NCBI GenBank assembly: GCA_964552955.1
Contig: CAZKIU010000019.1
Location: forward strand, 1-64,000
Source: UBA1413 sp964552955
Lineage (GTDB): Bacteria; Bacteroidota; Bacteroidia; Bacteroidales; Prolixibacteraceae
Reading direction: 5' to 3'
DNA: 64,000 bases
Below are positions 53,225-63,266 of the stretch, piece by piece. The notes under the pieces are model-generated. The model searched no databases and was not told where the DNA came from. It worked only from the letters and a program-made list of their open reading frames with translations. The first letter of the stretch is position 1. Every line of letters begins with the position of its first letter. The position numbers and the translations under genes were made by a program.

Positions 53225-55357
53225 ATGAAGCGAATACAAATAATACGTACAGCACTCTTCCTCATGGTGCTGGCCCCCGTGGTGCTGCAAGCGCAGAACA
53301 CCATTTCGGGGGTAGTCAGGGGCACAAATGGTGAACGCCTCGCGGGCGCCAACATCATCATCCAAAGTACCACCATGGGAACGGCTTCCGATGACCAGGG
53401 CCATTACCGGCTCAGCGGTCTGCGGAACGGCAGTTACACCTTGCGGGTCAGTTATTTCGGATATCAGACCCTGGAGAAGGTGGTGACCCTCAGCGGAGTG
53501 CCCCTCCAGGCCGATTTTGAAATGGAAGAGACTTCCGTTGACCTGAATGCCGTGGTCGTGACTGGGACCCGCACCGAAAAGAGCCTCAGCAATACCCCGG
53601 TGCTCACCCAGTCGATAGGGATCAGGGAGCTGGTCAGCCGTGATGTGACCGACATCACCCAGGCGTTGGAGCTGGTGGTACCCGGAATGGAGTTTGCCTC
53701 CACGGCGGCTGGCAAGTCGTTATCCCTCCAGGGTATTGACCCGCAATACACGGTTTTTCTGGTTGACGGGGAGCGTCTTTCCGGCGACACCTATGGAGAT
53801 ATCGATTACAGCCGGATCAACATGGCCGATGTGGAGCGTATCGAGGTGATCAAAGGGGCAGGATCTACCCTGTATGGGTCGAATGCCCTGGGTGGCGTGG
53901 TCAACATCATCACCCGCACCCCGTCGGAGGTGGCCCGCCATGCGGCATCGGCCCGTTTCTCCAATCACAACACCCAGAACTACCAACTCAGCAGTGGCAT
54001 GAAATGGGGGAAGTTATCCTCCCAAACCTCTGTGGTCATGGATAAAACCGACGGCTATGACCTGCTGAAAGGGAATACCTACCGTACCCAGGAGCGGGAG
54101 GATGCCGTGGTGGTCAATGAAAAGCTGCGCTTCACCTTTTCTCCTGAATTCCTGGTGGAAGGCAAACTCTCCTATATGGATAAGAACCATGACAATACGG
54201 CTGAGCAACTGTATGACCGGAATAACCGGAACCTGACCTGGGGGGCCAGGGCCACCTGGTTCCCGGGGCTCCGCCATGACCTTACCCTGAGCTGGCATTC
54301 CGACCATTACGAGCTTTTTAACAAGATCACTCCCGATTCGCTGGTCAGCGACTATGACAACCGCTACCAGAACGTCAGGCTACTGGGGAATTTCAGGCTG
54401 GCCCGGTGGAATCTGCTGACCGTGGGCACCGAGTACCTCCGCGAAACGTTGACGTCCCCCCGCAACAATATCGCCGAGAAAAGCAACAGCGATTACATCC
54501 TCTATGCCCAGGAGGATGTGCAGGCCACCGGAAACCTCAACTTCACCGGTGGCTTCCGGGCCCACCACAACTCCCTCTACGGGTGGCACTTTACCCCCCA
54601 GGTGTCGGCCATGTTTCATATCTGGCATTTTACCTTCCGCGGTAATTACGGTTTGGGGTACAAAACCCCCAGCCTCAAGGAAAAGTACATGTCCTTTAAG
54701 ATGCCGATTCCGGGGCCACCCATGTACCTGCTTGGGAATGAGGATCTCAAACCTGAGGATTCCCGCTTCGCCTCCCTCTCCATGGAATATACCCGCAAGG
54801 GCGTCTCCTTTTCGGTTTCGGCCTTCCACAATGATATTTCGGGGATGATCACCGAAGACCTCGGCGAGTTCGCGGTGAAACCCGGAGGAATCATCGAATA
54901 TACCTACCGCAATTACGACCATGTCACCGTCAATGGCATCGATGTACTGCTCAAAACCAAGGTGGTTCGCAACCTCCTTTTTTCGGGGGCGCTCTCTTTT
55001 TCCAAAAAGTACGACGAGATCGATAACAAGGCTTTTGATAACGTCCGGAATTTCACCGGTAAGTTCAATGCCGATTACCGCCTGACGGCAGGAGATTATG
55101 GGCTGAATGTCAACTTGCAGAGCAATCTCTACGGTAAGAAAAAGCTCAACCTGATGGATGACCGTACCCACCAGACGACGGTCATCGACCTGGAGCGTTT
55201 CTCCCTCTGGAAGCTGACCACCACCCATACCTTTATATCCCATTATTACCTGAAAGCGGGTGTGGATAATATCTTCGACTATACCGATCCGTCAGGGGGA
55301 TTCAATACAGGAACCCCGGGGAAGCAGTTCTTCCTGGGACTGGGGGTTAATTTCTAA
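53225..55357 (+). CDS. TonB-dependent receptor, siderophore/vitamin class
   Basis: A 710-residue outer membrane receptor. Signal peptide MKRIQIIRTALFLMVLAPVV then LQAQ. A carboxypeptidase-D-like domain (about 20-100; GERLAGANIIIQSTTMGTA) is followed by the TonB box region DLNAVVVTGTRTEKS, a plug with VERIEVIKGAGSTLYGSNAL and GGVVNIITRTP, and a barrel ending GLGVNF. The length and IEVIKG-type plug place it with BtuB/siderophore receptors rather than SusC. The ligand is not clear. The ATG at 53225 gives the signal peptide; one at 53180 does not. A lipoprotein gene follows on the same strand. Confidence 0.9.
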   Translation: MKRIQIIRTALFLMVLAPVVLQAQNTISGVVRGTNGERLAGANIIIQSTTMGTASDDQGHYRLSGLRNGSYTLRVSYFGYQTLEKVVTLSGVPLQADFEMEETSVDLNAVVVTGTRTEKSLSNTPVLTQSIGIRELVSRDVTDITQALELVVPGMEFASTAAGKSLSLQGIDPQYTVFLVDGERLSGDTYGDIDYSRINMADVERIEVIKGAGSTLYGSNALGGVVNIITRTPSEVARHAASARFSNHNTQNYQLSSGMKWGKLSSQTSVVMDKTDGYDLLKGNTYRTQEREDAVVVNEKLRFTFSPEFLVEGKLSYMDKNHDNTAEQLYDRNNRNLTWGARATWFPGLRHDLTLSWHSDHYELFNKITPDSLVSDYDNRYQNVRLLGNFRLARWNLLTVGTEYLRETLTSPRNNIAEKSNSDYILYAQEDVQATGNLNFTGGFRAHHNSLYGWHFTPQVSAMFHIWHFTFRGNYGLGYKTPSLKEKYMSFKMPIPGPPMYLLGNEDLKPEDSRFASLSMEYTRKGVSFSVSAFHNDISGMITEDLGEFAVKPGGIIEYTYRNYDHVTVNGIDVLLKTKVVRNLLFSGALSFSKKYDEIDNKAFDNVRNFTGKFNADYRLTAGDYGLNVNLQSNLYGKKKLNLMDDRTHQTTVIDLERFSLWKLTTTHTFISHYYLKAGVDNIFDYTDPSGGFNTGTPGKQFFLGLGVNF

Positions 55358-55459
55358 AGGGAGAATTCCCTATTTTTGTAGTCGTTAGTTCTTCGTGATG
55401 ATCCATTTGGCGCGGTGGGAGTTGTTAAGCCGCCACATCGGGGTCATGAGAACTTATAC

Positions 55460-56278
55460 ATGGACCAATTGATGCAGATGATGAAAAAGAGAGACCGGGA
55501 CAAAGCCCTATGGATAGGGATACTCCTTCTTATAGTGGTATTGGGGTGTGGGCCTTCACAGGAGGAGAAAGCATCAGCGCGGCTAAAGGTCGCGCGGGGG
55601 CTGCTGCAGGGTGGCGATACGACCACTGCGCTCCTGCAGATCGATTCGGTGATGCTGTTGCATCCCAAGGCGGCCATTTCGGTCAATGCGGCCACCAACC
55701 TGCGCAAGGAAGTACTGTGGTCCCTTTTTCAGCGGCGACAGGTCAGTCTGGATTCTGCCAGGGCCTGGATAGCGCGGCTGGAAAACCGTTTCCTGCTCAC
55801 GAAGGGCGAGTTTGAGCGGACGCCCCGTTATGTGCACCTGCAACAACTGCCCGAGGAAAATCTCTCCCGTTCCTATCTCCGGGCCGATGTGACGCCCGAC
55901 GGGGAGCTGGTGCTCACCAGCCAGTATTACGGCAGCGGGCGTCTGGCTCACCAGCGCATCAGGATTTACGATGAAGCGCTGGAAGCCTTTACCGACAGTG
56001 TTGCCCCGGGAAGCGCCGATGTATACCACGGCAGCTTCCTGGGGACGACCTGGGAGAGGGTGACTTTCAGAGGCGGCCGGGAGCGGGAGGTGGCCCCCTT
56101 TATTGCAGACCATGGGGACCTCAGGCTGAAAATGGCCTTCCTGGGTCGCAAAAGCAGTTATGTGGTCTTCCTGGAAGACCGCGACAAAAAGGCCATCAGG
56201 GAAGCCGTGGAACTGTCACAGGCCCTGCGGAATAAGAAGGCGATAGAAGAGGAAATCGCCCGTCTGAACCTCCAATAG
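55460..56278 (+). CDS. Uncharacterised lipoprotein
   Basis: About 272 residues, exported and lipidated: the hydrophobic ALWIGILLLIVVLGC ends in a lipobox Cys. ATGs at 55460 and 55481 are both possible; the latter gives a tighter signal. The mature part is charged and partly helical (ASARLKVARGLLQGGDTTTA resembles a TPR-like start), and ends with a coiled-coil-like NKKAIEEEIARLNL. No domain recognised. A 5-bp hairpin and a TATTTTTG box near 55370 may be its own start signal. It may act with the TonB receptor 100 bp upstream. Confidence 0.75.
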   Translation: MDQLMQMMKKRDRDKALWIGILLLIVVLGCGPSQEEKASARLKVARGLLQGGDTTTALLQIDSVMLLHPKAAISVNAATNLRKEVLWSLFQRRQVSLDSARAWIARLENRFLLTKGEFERTPRYVHLQQLPEENLSRSYLRADVTPDGELVLTSQYYGSGRLAHQRIRIYDEALEAFTDSVAPGSADVYHGSFLGTTWERVTFRGGREREVAPFIADHGDLRLKMAFLGRKSSYVVFLEDRDKKAIREAVELSQALRNKKAIEEEIARLNLQ

Positions 56279-56319
56279 TCAGGGCAGGCGGTTGCTCCGG
56301 ATGCGGCTGCAACCCGGGC

Positions 56320-58722
56320 TCAGAGGATCTTTTCAATTTCTTCCGGGGGAAAGGCCACTACAGCCTTATCGCCATTGACCACAATGGGGCGCTGCAACAG
56401 TTGCGGATGGGCCGCCAGGATCCTGATCCATTCGTCGGGAGAGAATTCTTTTTCCTTGAACGCCGTCCTGTAAAGAGGCTCCTGGGTGCGTACCAGCCCG
56501 AGAGGGTGTTTCCCTGTTTTCTCCACGATCTCACGCAGCTCGGCCTCGGTGATTCCCTCGGTCAGATACTTGTGGATCTCCAGGTCATATCCTTTTTTCT
56601 CCATGTATTTGAGGCCTGCCCGGCTGTGGGAGCAGCGGGGATTGTGGTAGATCTTCATGATGACGTGGTGCTGTTTACGGATGAAGTTATAAAAATCCTC
56701 CTGGGCGCGGTATTTGTGAATGGGATCACTCCGGTCATAGAGGTTCCGCAGCTCAGGGTCGAGGATCCGGGCTTTGGTATTATCGCGGAGCTGGATCTGG
56801 AGCATCTCCCTGAGCTCGTTGCGGATATCGGGATCGTAAATCGGAACGGCCACCTCAATGCGCCGGTTGAGATTGCGGGGCATCCAGTCGGCAGAACTGA
56901 TAAAATAACGCTCATCGCCGTCGTTGCCGAAGGCGAAAATCCGCGAATGCTCCAGATATTTATCCACAATACTGAGCCCTTCAATGTGGTCACTCAGTCC
57001 GGGAATCCCTGTTTTCATGCCAAAGATGCCACGTACGATGAGTTTGACCTGGACGCCGGCCTGGGAGGCTTCGTAGATTTTCTCCATCATTCCGGGGTCG
57101 ATCAGGCTGTTCATCTTGAGGATCATCCAGGCAGGTTTGCCTTTCCGGGCCAGCTTGATCTCCCTGCGGATCATTTTGACAAAGAATTCCCTCATGCCAA
57201 AGGGACTGACGATCAGGTTCCGGTAGTCGAAATGCCTGTAATTGTGCTTAAAAAACTCGAAGACATTGGCCACTTCGTCGGCCAGCCGCGGATCGGAGGT
57301 CATCAGCCCCTCGTCGGCATAGATACGGGCTGTGCTTTCGTTGAAGTTGCCCGTGCCGATATAGGCATAATTGCGATAACCCGTTCCCTCCTGACGTTTG
57401 ATCCACAACAGCTTGCTGTGGACCTTCAGCCCGGCAATCCCGTTGATCACATTGGCCCCTTCCTCCTGGAGTTTGTTGGACCAGAAGATGTTGGCTTCTT
57501 CGTCAAAACGGGCCTGCAGCTCGATGACCACCGTGACGCTTTTACCGTTGCGGATGGCATTCAACAGGGCATTCACCACCTTGGAATCGGCGGCCACCCG
57601 GTAAAGGGTGATGCCGATCTCCTCGACCTGCGGGTCGATGGCCGCTTCGCGCAGCAGGTCGATGAAATGGAGAAACATCTGGTAGGGATAATGCAACATG
57701 ACATCCTTCCGGCGAAGTACCTTCAGCAGACTGGTATGCAGGGGGAGATCCTTGTGCCGGAAGGGCGGTAACTTCAGGTAATAGTGGCTTTTCTTACCGA
57801 TTTCCGGAAAATCCATGAAATCCTTGTGGTTGTGGTATTTCCCTCCGGGAACCGCATCTTCTTCCTCTTCGATCTTCATCTTCTTGAGGATGAACTTGAG
57901 CAGGTCAGTGGGCATCTCCCGGTCATAAATCAACCTGACCGGCCTTCCGGTCTTTCTTTTTTTGAGACCGGTCTCCATCTTCTCTATGAATGACTTGGAA
58001 ATGTCATCGTCGATGTCAATTTCGGCGTCGCGGGTGATCTTAATGGTATAGGCCTCATACCGGTTGTAGTCGAAAGTGTAAAAGAGGTCATCGAAACAAT
58101 AGCGGATGACATCATCGAGGAACATGACATATTTTTTAGTGCCGGAGGGGGGAAGCACCAGGAAACGGGGTACCGACCGGCTGGGGATCCTTATGAGGGA
58201 GTAGGCGAAGTCATCGGGGGAGGAACTCCCCGTCAACTTGACAGCCAGGTAAACCGACCGGTCACGCAGGTAGGGAAAGGAGTTCTTCCGGGAGAGCATG
58301 ATGGGAACCAAATTCGGCAAGACCCTGCGCTGGAAATACTTCCGGACAAAGACCCCCTGTTTGTGGGTGAGTTGTTTCTCGTTGATCAGGTAAATATCAT
58401 CTTTGCGGAGTTCCTCCAGGATGTCATTGAAAATGCGGAGGACTTTATGTTGCTGGCGGCCTACGATTTCCAGGATCTGATCGTGCAGTTCCTTGGGTGT
58501 CATCTCTCCCAGAAGGGCTTCTTCGTCCCGGCCGAAATCGACCATCCGTCGGACGGTAGCCACCCTGACCCGGAAGAACTCATCCAGGTTATTGGAGAAA
58601 ATACCGATGAACCGGATCCGCTCAAAGAGCGGAGTTGCCTGATCTTCAGCTTCCTGTAAAACCCTCTCATTGAAGGAAAGCCAGCTGATCTCCCTGTTGA
58701 TGAACAACTCTTCTGAATTCAT
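56320..58722 (-). CDS. ppk1: Polyphosphate kinase 1 with in-frame C-terminal ArsC/YfgD-like domain
   Basis: An 800-residue protein. Residues 1-688 are polyphosphate kinase, which builds long polyphosphate from ATP: MNSEELFINREISWLSFNER is the usual start, KVHSKLLWIK holds the phosphorylated His H435, and YLEHSRIFAFGN holds H592, the same numbers as in E. coli. The open frame then runs without stop into residues 689-800, an ArsC/YfgD thioredoxin-fold domain: MKIYHNPRCSHSR (C697) and LLQRPIVVNGDK near the end. E. coli PPK ends at 688, so the join is exactly at the natural end. The start at 58722 was chosen because the upstream extension of the frame overlaps the divergent HAD gene and is not PPK-like. 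Confidence 0.92.
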   Translation of the reverse strand: MNSEELFINREISWLSFNERVLQEAEDQATPLFERIRFIGIFSNNLDEFFRVRVATVRRMVDFGRDEEALLGEMTPKELHDQILEIVGRQQHKVLRIFNDILEELRKDDIYLINEKQLTHKQGVFVRKYFQRRVLPNLVPIMLSRKNSFPYLRDRSVYLAVKLTGSSSPDDFAYSLIRIPSRSVPRFLVLPPSGTKKYVMFLDDVIRYCFDDLFYTFDYNRYEAYTIKITRDAEIDIDDDISKSFIEKMETGLKKRKTGRPVRLIYDREMPTDLLKFILKKMKIEEEEDAVPGGKYHNHKDFMDFPEIGKKSHYYLKLPPFRHKDLPLHTSLLKVLRRKDVMLHYPYQMFLHFIDLLREAAIDPQVEEIGITLYRVAADSKVVNALLNAIRNGKSVTVVIELQARFDEEANIFWSNKLQEEGANVINGIAGLKVHSKLLWIKRQEGTGYRNYAYIGTGNFNESTARIYADEGLMTSDPRLADEVANVFEFFKHNYRHFDYRNLIVSPFGMREFFVKMIRREIKLARKGKPAWMILKMNSLIDPGMMEKIYEASQAGVQVKLIVRGIFGMKTGIPGLSDHIEGLSIVDKYLEHSRIFAFGNDGDERYFISSADWMPRNLNRRIEVAVPIYDPDIRNELREMLQIQLRDNTKARILDPELRNLYDRSDPIHKYRAQEDFYNFIRKQHHVIMKIYHNPRCSHSRAGLKYMEKKGYDLEIHKYLTEGITEAELREIVEKTGKHPLGLVRTQEPLYRTAFKEKEFSPDEWIRILAAHPQLLQRPIVVNGDKAVVAFPPEEIEKIL

Positions 58723-58902
58723 AGCCACCTCGAACCTCAAATTTATCAAATTAACCAATCCGTGATCTTTTTGTTTCTGAAATCTGTTGAAGTCCCTCTT
58801 TTTTGCCACCTTTGAAAGCCGCTGACTCCGGCCGGGGCCTCCACTGCTGGAGGAAGGCCAGGAGCGGTCGTATAAGGCCTGAACATAATAATAACCCTGA
58901 AT

Positions 58903-59637
58903 ATGGGAGCAGAGCAACCGCATTACCGTCATTTGTTTTTTGATCTGGACAACACGGTATGGGATTTCAACCGCAACTCCTGTGCTGCGCTGGAGGAGTG
59001 TTTTCCGGTATTTGGACTGGAGGAGGGATGTTTTGAGGCCTTTTTTACACATTATAACAGGCATAACGATGCCTTGTGGGCATTGTACCGTCAAAACGGC
59101 ATCACCAAGCAGGAACTCTCCCGGGCCAGGTTTGATCTGACGCTGGCCGACCTGGGCATCACCGGCATTGATGGCCTGGAGTTCAACCAGCTCTATCTTT
59201 CGCGGATGCCCCTCCAGACCCGCCTCTGCGATGGCGCCGGGGAGGTGCTTACCCTCCTGGCGCAAAAGTACCAGATGCACATCATCACCAACGGATTTAG
59301 TGAAGTGCAGTATAAAAAGCTGACCAATAGTGGTCTGGACCCTTTTTTCGGAAGGGTTTTCGTGTCGGAGGAGATCAAATCCCCCAAACCCTCCCCTGAG
59401 ATCTTTCGTCATGCCCTCAAAACATGCAACGCCCGCAAAAAAGAGAGCCTGATGATCGGCGACTCCTGGGAAGTCGACATCCTGGGCGCCATGTCGGTGG
59501 GCATTGATCAGATCCATTATGCCCCGTTCCTGCCTGCCCCCTCCTTCACCCCGGAAGAACTACAAACCCTGAACCGGAACCGTACCCTGACCCGCCGCAT
59601 CAACAAACTGACCGAACTGCTTCCAATACTTTTGTAA
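58903..59637 (+). CDS. HAD-family phosphatase, YjjG type
   Basis: A 244-residue cytoplasmic hydrolase of the YjjG/noncanonical nucleotidase group (dUMP and similar substrates in E. coli). Motif I is FFDLDNTVWDF, motif II HIITNGFSE, the catalytic Lys lies in IKSPKPSPEIF, and motif IV is IGDSWEVDILGA. A helical cap follows motif I. It is divergent from ppk1 with about 180 bp between starts. Confidence 0.9.
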   Translation: MGAEQPHYRHLFFDLDNTVWDFNRNSCAALEECFPVFGLEEGCFEAFFTHYNRHNDALWALYRQNGITKQELSRARFDLTLADLGITGIDGLEFNQLYLSRMPLQTRLCDGAGEVLTLLAQKYQMHIITNGFSEVQYKKLTNSGLDPFFGRVFVSEEIKSPKPSPEIFRHALKTCNARKKESLMIGDSWEVDILGAMSVGIDQIHYAPFLPAPSFTPEELQTLNRNRTLTRRINKLTELLPILL

Positions 59638-59997
59638 ACATTAAAAAGCAGGATTAAAATACTGTTAAACAGCATGGTAAGGACGTTTAACCCTATGGTT
59701 ATGCTCCCCGGAGCTGGCTGTCTCCCATTAAATTTGTTAAAATTTATTAATAAAGGTCAAAAAAAATTAAGAATTGTCTTGGCGGTATGGAATTACTTTT
59801 TTTACATTTGTGTTGATTGATTTTTGTAAATAACCGCTGGGATTTATTTTAAAATTCAAATCTGACTCGTGTGTCCTGCAAAATGGTGGCATATTCCGGA
59901 GAAGAATGGGGAGAAAGACGGAAGATACCATCAGGTCTGGATGGGGACAGGGTAAAAATAGTTTACTATCTCTATTTATTAACTTAAAATTATCTCT
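59638..59997 (+). other. Leader and promoter region of the third SusC gene
   Basis: 360 bp without a gene. TACATTTG at 59803-59810 fits the -7 consensus, with TTG at 59779-59781 (21-base spacer). The remaining 190 bases would be an untranslated leader. No palindromic operator or inverted repeat stood out. Confidence 0.5.
59779..59810 (+). promoter_or_regulatory. Probable promoter of the third SusC operon
   Basis: TTG, 21 bases, TACATTTG. The spacing is two bases longer than in the other promoters of this window. Confidence 0.55.
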
Positions 59998-62900
59998 ATG
60001 AAAAAAGTTGCGCTGTTACTGGCCCTTCTTCTGTTAGGGCTGCAGGGCTTGTTTGCTCAAACCCGGGATATTTCGGGGTCCGTGACTTCTTCGGAAGACG
60101 GGGCTCCCATTCCGGGTGTGTCTGTAGTGGTCAAGGGGACCACTTTGGGGACGGTGACCGACATGAACGGAGCCTTCACCCTGAGGATTCCCGCCAATGC
60201 ACAAACCCTGATGTTTTCTTTTGTGGGTATGAACAGTTTGGAAGTTCCCATCGGGACCCAGACCAATTTTAAGGTATTGATGTACCCTGCCACCTTTGGT
60301 GTGGATGAGGTGGTGGTGACTGCCCTGGGTATTTCAAGGGAGAAAAAGGCCTTGGGTTATGCTGTGCAGGATGTGAAGGGGGAGGAACTGACCAAGGTCA
60401 GGACCGCCAATGTGATCAGTTCTCTTGCCGGTCGTGTTTCGGGGGTACAGATATCCACGGCCACCGGTCAGATGGGTGGCGGGGCGAAAATCAACATTCG
60501 TGGGAATACCTCCCTGACTAAGAATAACCAGCCTTTGTTTGTGGTTGACGGGATTCCGCTCGACAACTCAGACTTCTCTTACGGAGCCACAGGGGGTGGT
60601 GGTTATGACCTGGGTAACCTGGCCAGCGATATCAACCCTGACGACATTGAATCGGTATCGGTGCTGAAGGGAGCCAGTGCTTCCGCACTTTATGGTTCAC
60701 GTGCCGCCAACGGGGTCATTATGGTCACCACCAAAAAGGGCACAACGGGCGGTAAGAAGGCCCTGGGCATCTCGGTCAACTCCAGCGTCACCCTTGAAAA
60801 TGCCGCTTACTATCCCCAGTACCAGAAACTCTATGGCGGGGGTTACGGCGATGAATTCCTCAGCTTCGAACTCAATGGAAAGGAGTACCTCTATCCCGAT
60901 TTCACCACCGACGAAAGTTGGGGACCGAAGTATGACCCCAGTGTGAAGGTGCTGCTCTTCAACTCTTTTGATGAGTGGGATACGGCTAATTATCTGAAGG
61001 AAAAACCGTGGGTGTATCCCGAAAACGACTACACCTATTATTTCAGAACAGGAGTCAACTACCAGAACAATGTGGCCCTGACGGCCAACAACGAGGCGAG
61101 TGCGTTGCGTATCTCCCTGACCAACATGGATGTCAAGGGGATTTATCCCAACAGCACCCTGACCCGCAATACCATTAACCTGAGCGGAAGTTCCCGTTTC
61201 AACAAGTTCATGGATGGTTGGGTTAATGCCAACTATATAGAGAATGTGGCCGTGGGTCGTCCCGAAACCGGTTATGGTGACAGGAACCCTGTGCAGAAGA
61301 TGTGGCAGTGGATCCATACCAGTGCCGATTACAAGGCCATGGAAAATTACAAGAATCCCGACGGGACGCAGAGAAGCTGGAACAGGCAGGACTGGAATGT
61401 TGCTCCTCCGGCTTATACCGACAATCCATACTGGAGTGCCTATGAAAATTACGAGAACGACCGCAGGGACAGGTTCTTCGGCAATTTCGGCCTCAACATC
61501 CAGTTGTCGCCGTGGGCCAAACTGACCGGCCGTTCAGGTGCTGACTTTTACAAGTTTCTGACCGAAGAGAGAATGGCTATTGGTTCACAGGCCCAGTCGG
61601 AATATTACAAAAGCGTTTACACCAACCTGGAAGTCAACAATGAACTCTTCCTCACCCTGACCAAGAGGTTTATGAACAACGACCTGGGCGTCAATGCTAT
61701 CGTCGGAGGCAACAGGCTGGACCGCAAATATTGGAGGGATGGCGGGATTACCGTTGGGGGGCTGATTCAGTCCGGGTTATACAATCTCTCCAACTCTCTT
61801 AACAAGGCTACTGTTTATGACTATAGCAGTTGGAAGAGGATCAACAGCCTCTATGCCAATGCCAGCTTTGATTACAAAAATATGGCTTTCCTCGAATTGA
61901 CCGGCCGTAACGACTGGTCTTCAACCCTTCCCAGTGGAAACCGTTCCTATTTCTATCCCTCCGCCACCTTCAGCTTCCTCTTTTCGGAGCTGGAAGGACT
62001 CAAGGACAATCCGGTGCTCTCCTTTGCCAAGTTAAGGGCAGGTGTTGCCAAGGTGGGGAATGACACGGGTCCCTTTGAGCTGCTCAACTATGTGGCCATC
62101 AACTCCACATTCATGGATGCCGAACTGGAACAGAATCCCCGTATGAGCTATTCTAGCACGCTGAACAATCCCAACCTGAAACCTGAAATCACCACCTCGT
62201 GGGAAGTGGGTACCGAACTGAAGTTCTTCCAAAACAGGATCGGGCTGGATCTCTCCTATTTCTATAAGGAAACCGAGAACCAGATTGTTCCGGTCAGGGT
62301 TTCGGGAGCCACCGGTTACGGTTCCAAGATCATCAATGCCGGTTTGATGACCAACAAGGGTATTGATGTCGCCATTATGGCCACTCCAGTCAAGGTGAAG
62401 GATTTCTCGTGGGACATTCAGCTGAACATGGCCACCCTGGAAAACAAGGTGGTAGAAATTGCCGAAGGTCTTGACTACCTGACGTTGGGCTCAGGCCCCT
62501 TCAAAGTGCAGACCGGTGCTTTCAAGGGTTTCTCCTATCCGATCATTTATGGTACCGACTATGTGACCGATGCCCAGGGCAACAGGGTGGTCAGCACCAG
62601 TGGCCATTACATTCCTTCCGAAATCAAGCCTTTGGCCAATGTCACCCCGAATTTCACGGCTGGTCTGACCAATACCTTCAACTATAAGGGTATTGATCTC
62701 AGCGTCCTCTTCGACATGCAGAGGGGCGGAAATATGTACTACCTCTCCTATATGTGGGGGATGTATTCCGGTATTCTCGAGGAGTCGGCCGCTCTCAATG
62801 AAAACGGCAAAAACATCAGGGATGCCAAGGATGATGGCGGAGGTCTTCTTCTCGACGGAGTATACGGACGCTATGATGCCGTGACCCGAAAAATCACCTA

Positions 62901-63255
62901 TCTGAATGCCAACGGCACTGAAGCCTCCAGCCCGGTGAAAAACACCACCAGGGTTGACGGACAGGCGTGGGCTGAGAAACACTATGATGGTCCCGACCGC
63001 CAGAGCATCTTCAGCACTGACTTTATCAAACTGCGTGAGGTGAGACTGGGTTATACTATTCCTTCGCGTTACACCGGACCGGTGAAAGACCTGCGCATTT
63101 CCGCCTTCGGAAGGAACCTGGCCATCTTCGGCGCCGCCACGAACCACTTCGATCCTGAATATCTGCAGATGGCAGGCAGCAATGCCCAGGGGATTGAAGG
63201 GGGTTATCTGCCCGGAACCAGGTCTTACGGATTTGGACTTAACTTTAATTTTTAA
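59998..63255 (+). CDS. SusC/RagA-type TonB-dependent receptor (third pair)
   Basis: A 1085-residue outer membrane importer. Signal peptide 1-21 (MKKVALLLALLLLGLQGLFA); carboxypeptidase-D-like domain at about 23-100 (ISGSVTSSEDGAPIPGVSVV); TonB box VDEVVVTALGISREKKALGY, the form with ALG instead of GYG; plug (IESVSVLKGASASALYGSRA); barrel ending GFGLNFNF. This subtype often pairs with SusD-like_2 proteins, and the following gene fits. Substrate unknown. It has a promoter of its own and is 11 bp before its SusD partner. Confidence 0.92.
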   Translation: MKKVALLLALLLLGLQGLFAQTRDISGSVTSSEDGAPIPGVSVVVKGTTLGTVTDMNGAFTLRIPANAQTLMFSFVGMNSLEVPIGTQTNFKVLMYPATFGVDEVVVTALGISREKKALGYAVQDVKGEELTKVRTANVISSLAGRVSGVQISTATGQMGGGAKINIRGNTSLTKNNQPLFVVDGIPLDNSDFSYGATGGGGYDLGNLASDINPDDIESVSVLKGASASALYGSRAANGVIMVTTKKGTTGGKKALGISVNSSVTLENAAYYPQYQKLYGGGYGDEFLSFELNGKEYLYPDFTTDESWGPKYDPSVKVLLFNSFDEWDTANYLKEKPWVYPENDYTYYFRTGVNYQNNVALTANNEASALRISLTNMDVKGIYPNSTLTRNTINLSGSSRFNKFMDGWVNANYIENVAVGRPETGYGDRNPVQKMWQWIHTSADYKAMENYKNPDGTQRSWNRQDWNVAPPAYTDNPYWSAYENYENDRRDRFFGNFGLNIQLSPWAKLTGRSGADFYKFLTEERMAIGSQAQSEYYKSVYTNLEVNNELFLTLTKRFMNNDLGVNAIVGGNRLDRKYWRDGGITVGGLIQSGLYNLSNSLNKATVYDYSSWKRINSLYANASFDYKNMAFLELTGRNDWSSTLPSGNRSYFYPSATFSFLFSELEGLKDNPVLSFAKLRAGVAKVGNDTGPFELLNYVAINSTFMDAELEQNPRMSYSSTLNNPNLKPEITTSWEVGTELKFFQNRIGLDLSYFYKETENQIVPVRVSGATGYGSKIINAGLMTNKGIDVAIMATPVKVKDFSWDIQLNMATLENKVVEIAEGLDYLTLGSGPFKVQTGAFKGFSYPIIYGTDYVTDAQGNRVVSTSGHYIPSEIKPLANVTPNFTAGLTNTFNYKGIDLSVLFDMQRGGNMYYLSYMWGMYSGILEESAALNENGKNIRDAKDDGGGLLLDGVYGRYDAVTRKITYLNANGTEASSPVKNTTRVDGQAWAEKHYDGPDRQSIFSTDFIKLREVRLGYTIPSRYTGPVKDLRISAFGRNLAIFGAATNHFDPEYLQMAGSNAQGIEGGYLPGTRSYGFGLNFNF

Positions 63256-63266
63256 TTCTAAGAAGT

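Noticed and set aside
54380..55243. 287-codon minus-strand ORF
   Set aside because: Antisense of the TonB receptor barrel; no signal or domain.
58723..59517. N-terminal extension of the polyphosphate kinase frame
   Set aside because: Not similar to PPK, overlaps the divergent HAD gene, and a normal PPK start exists at 58722.
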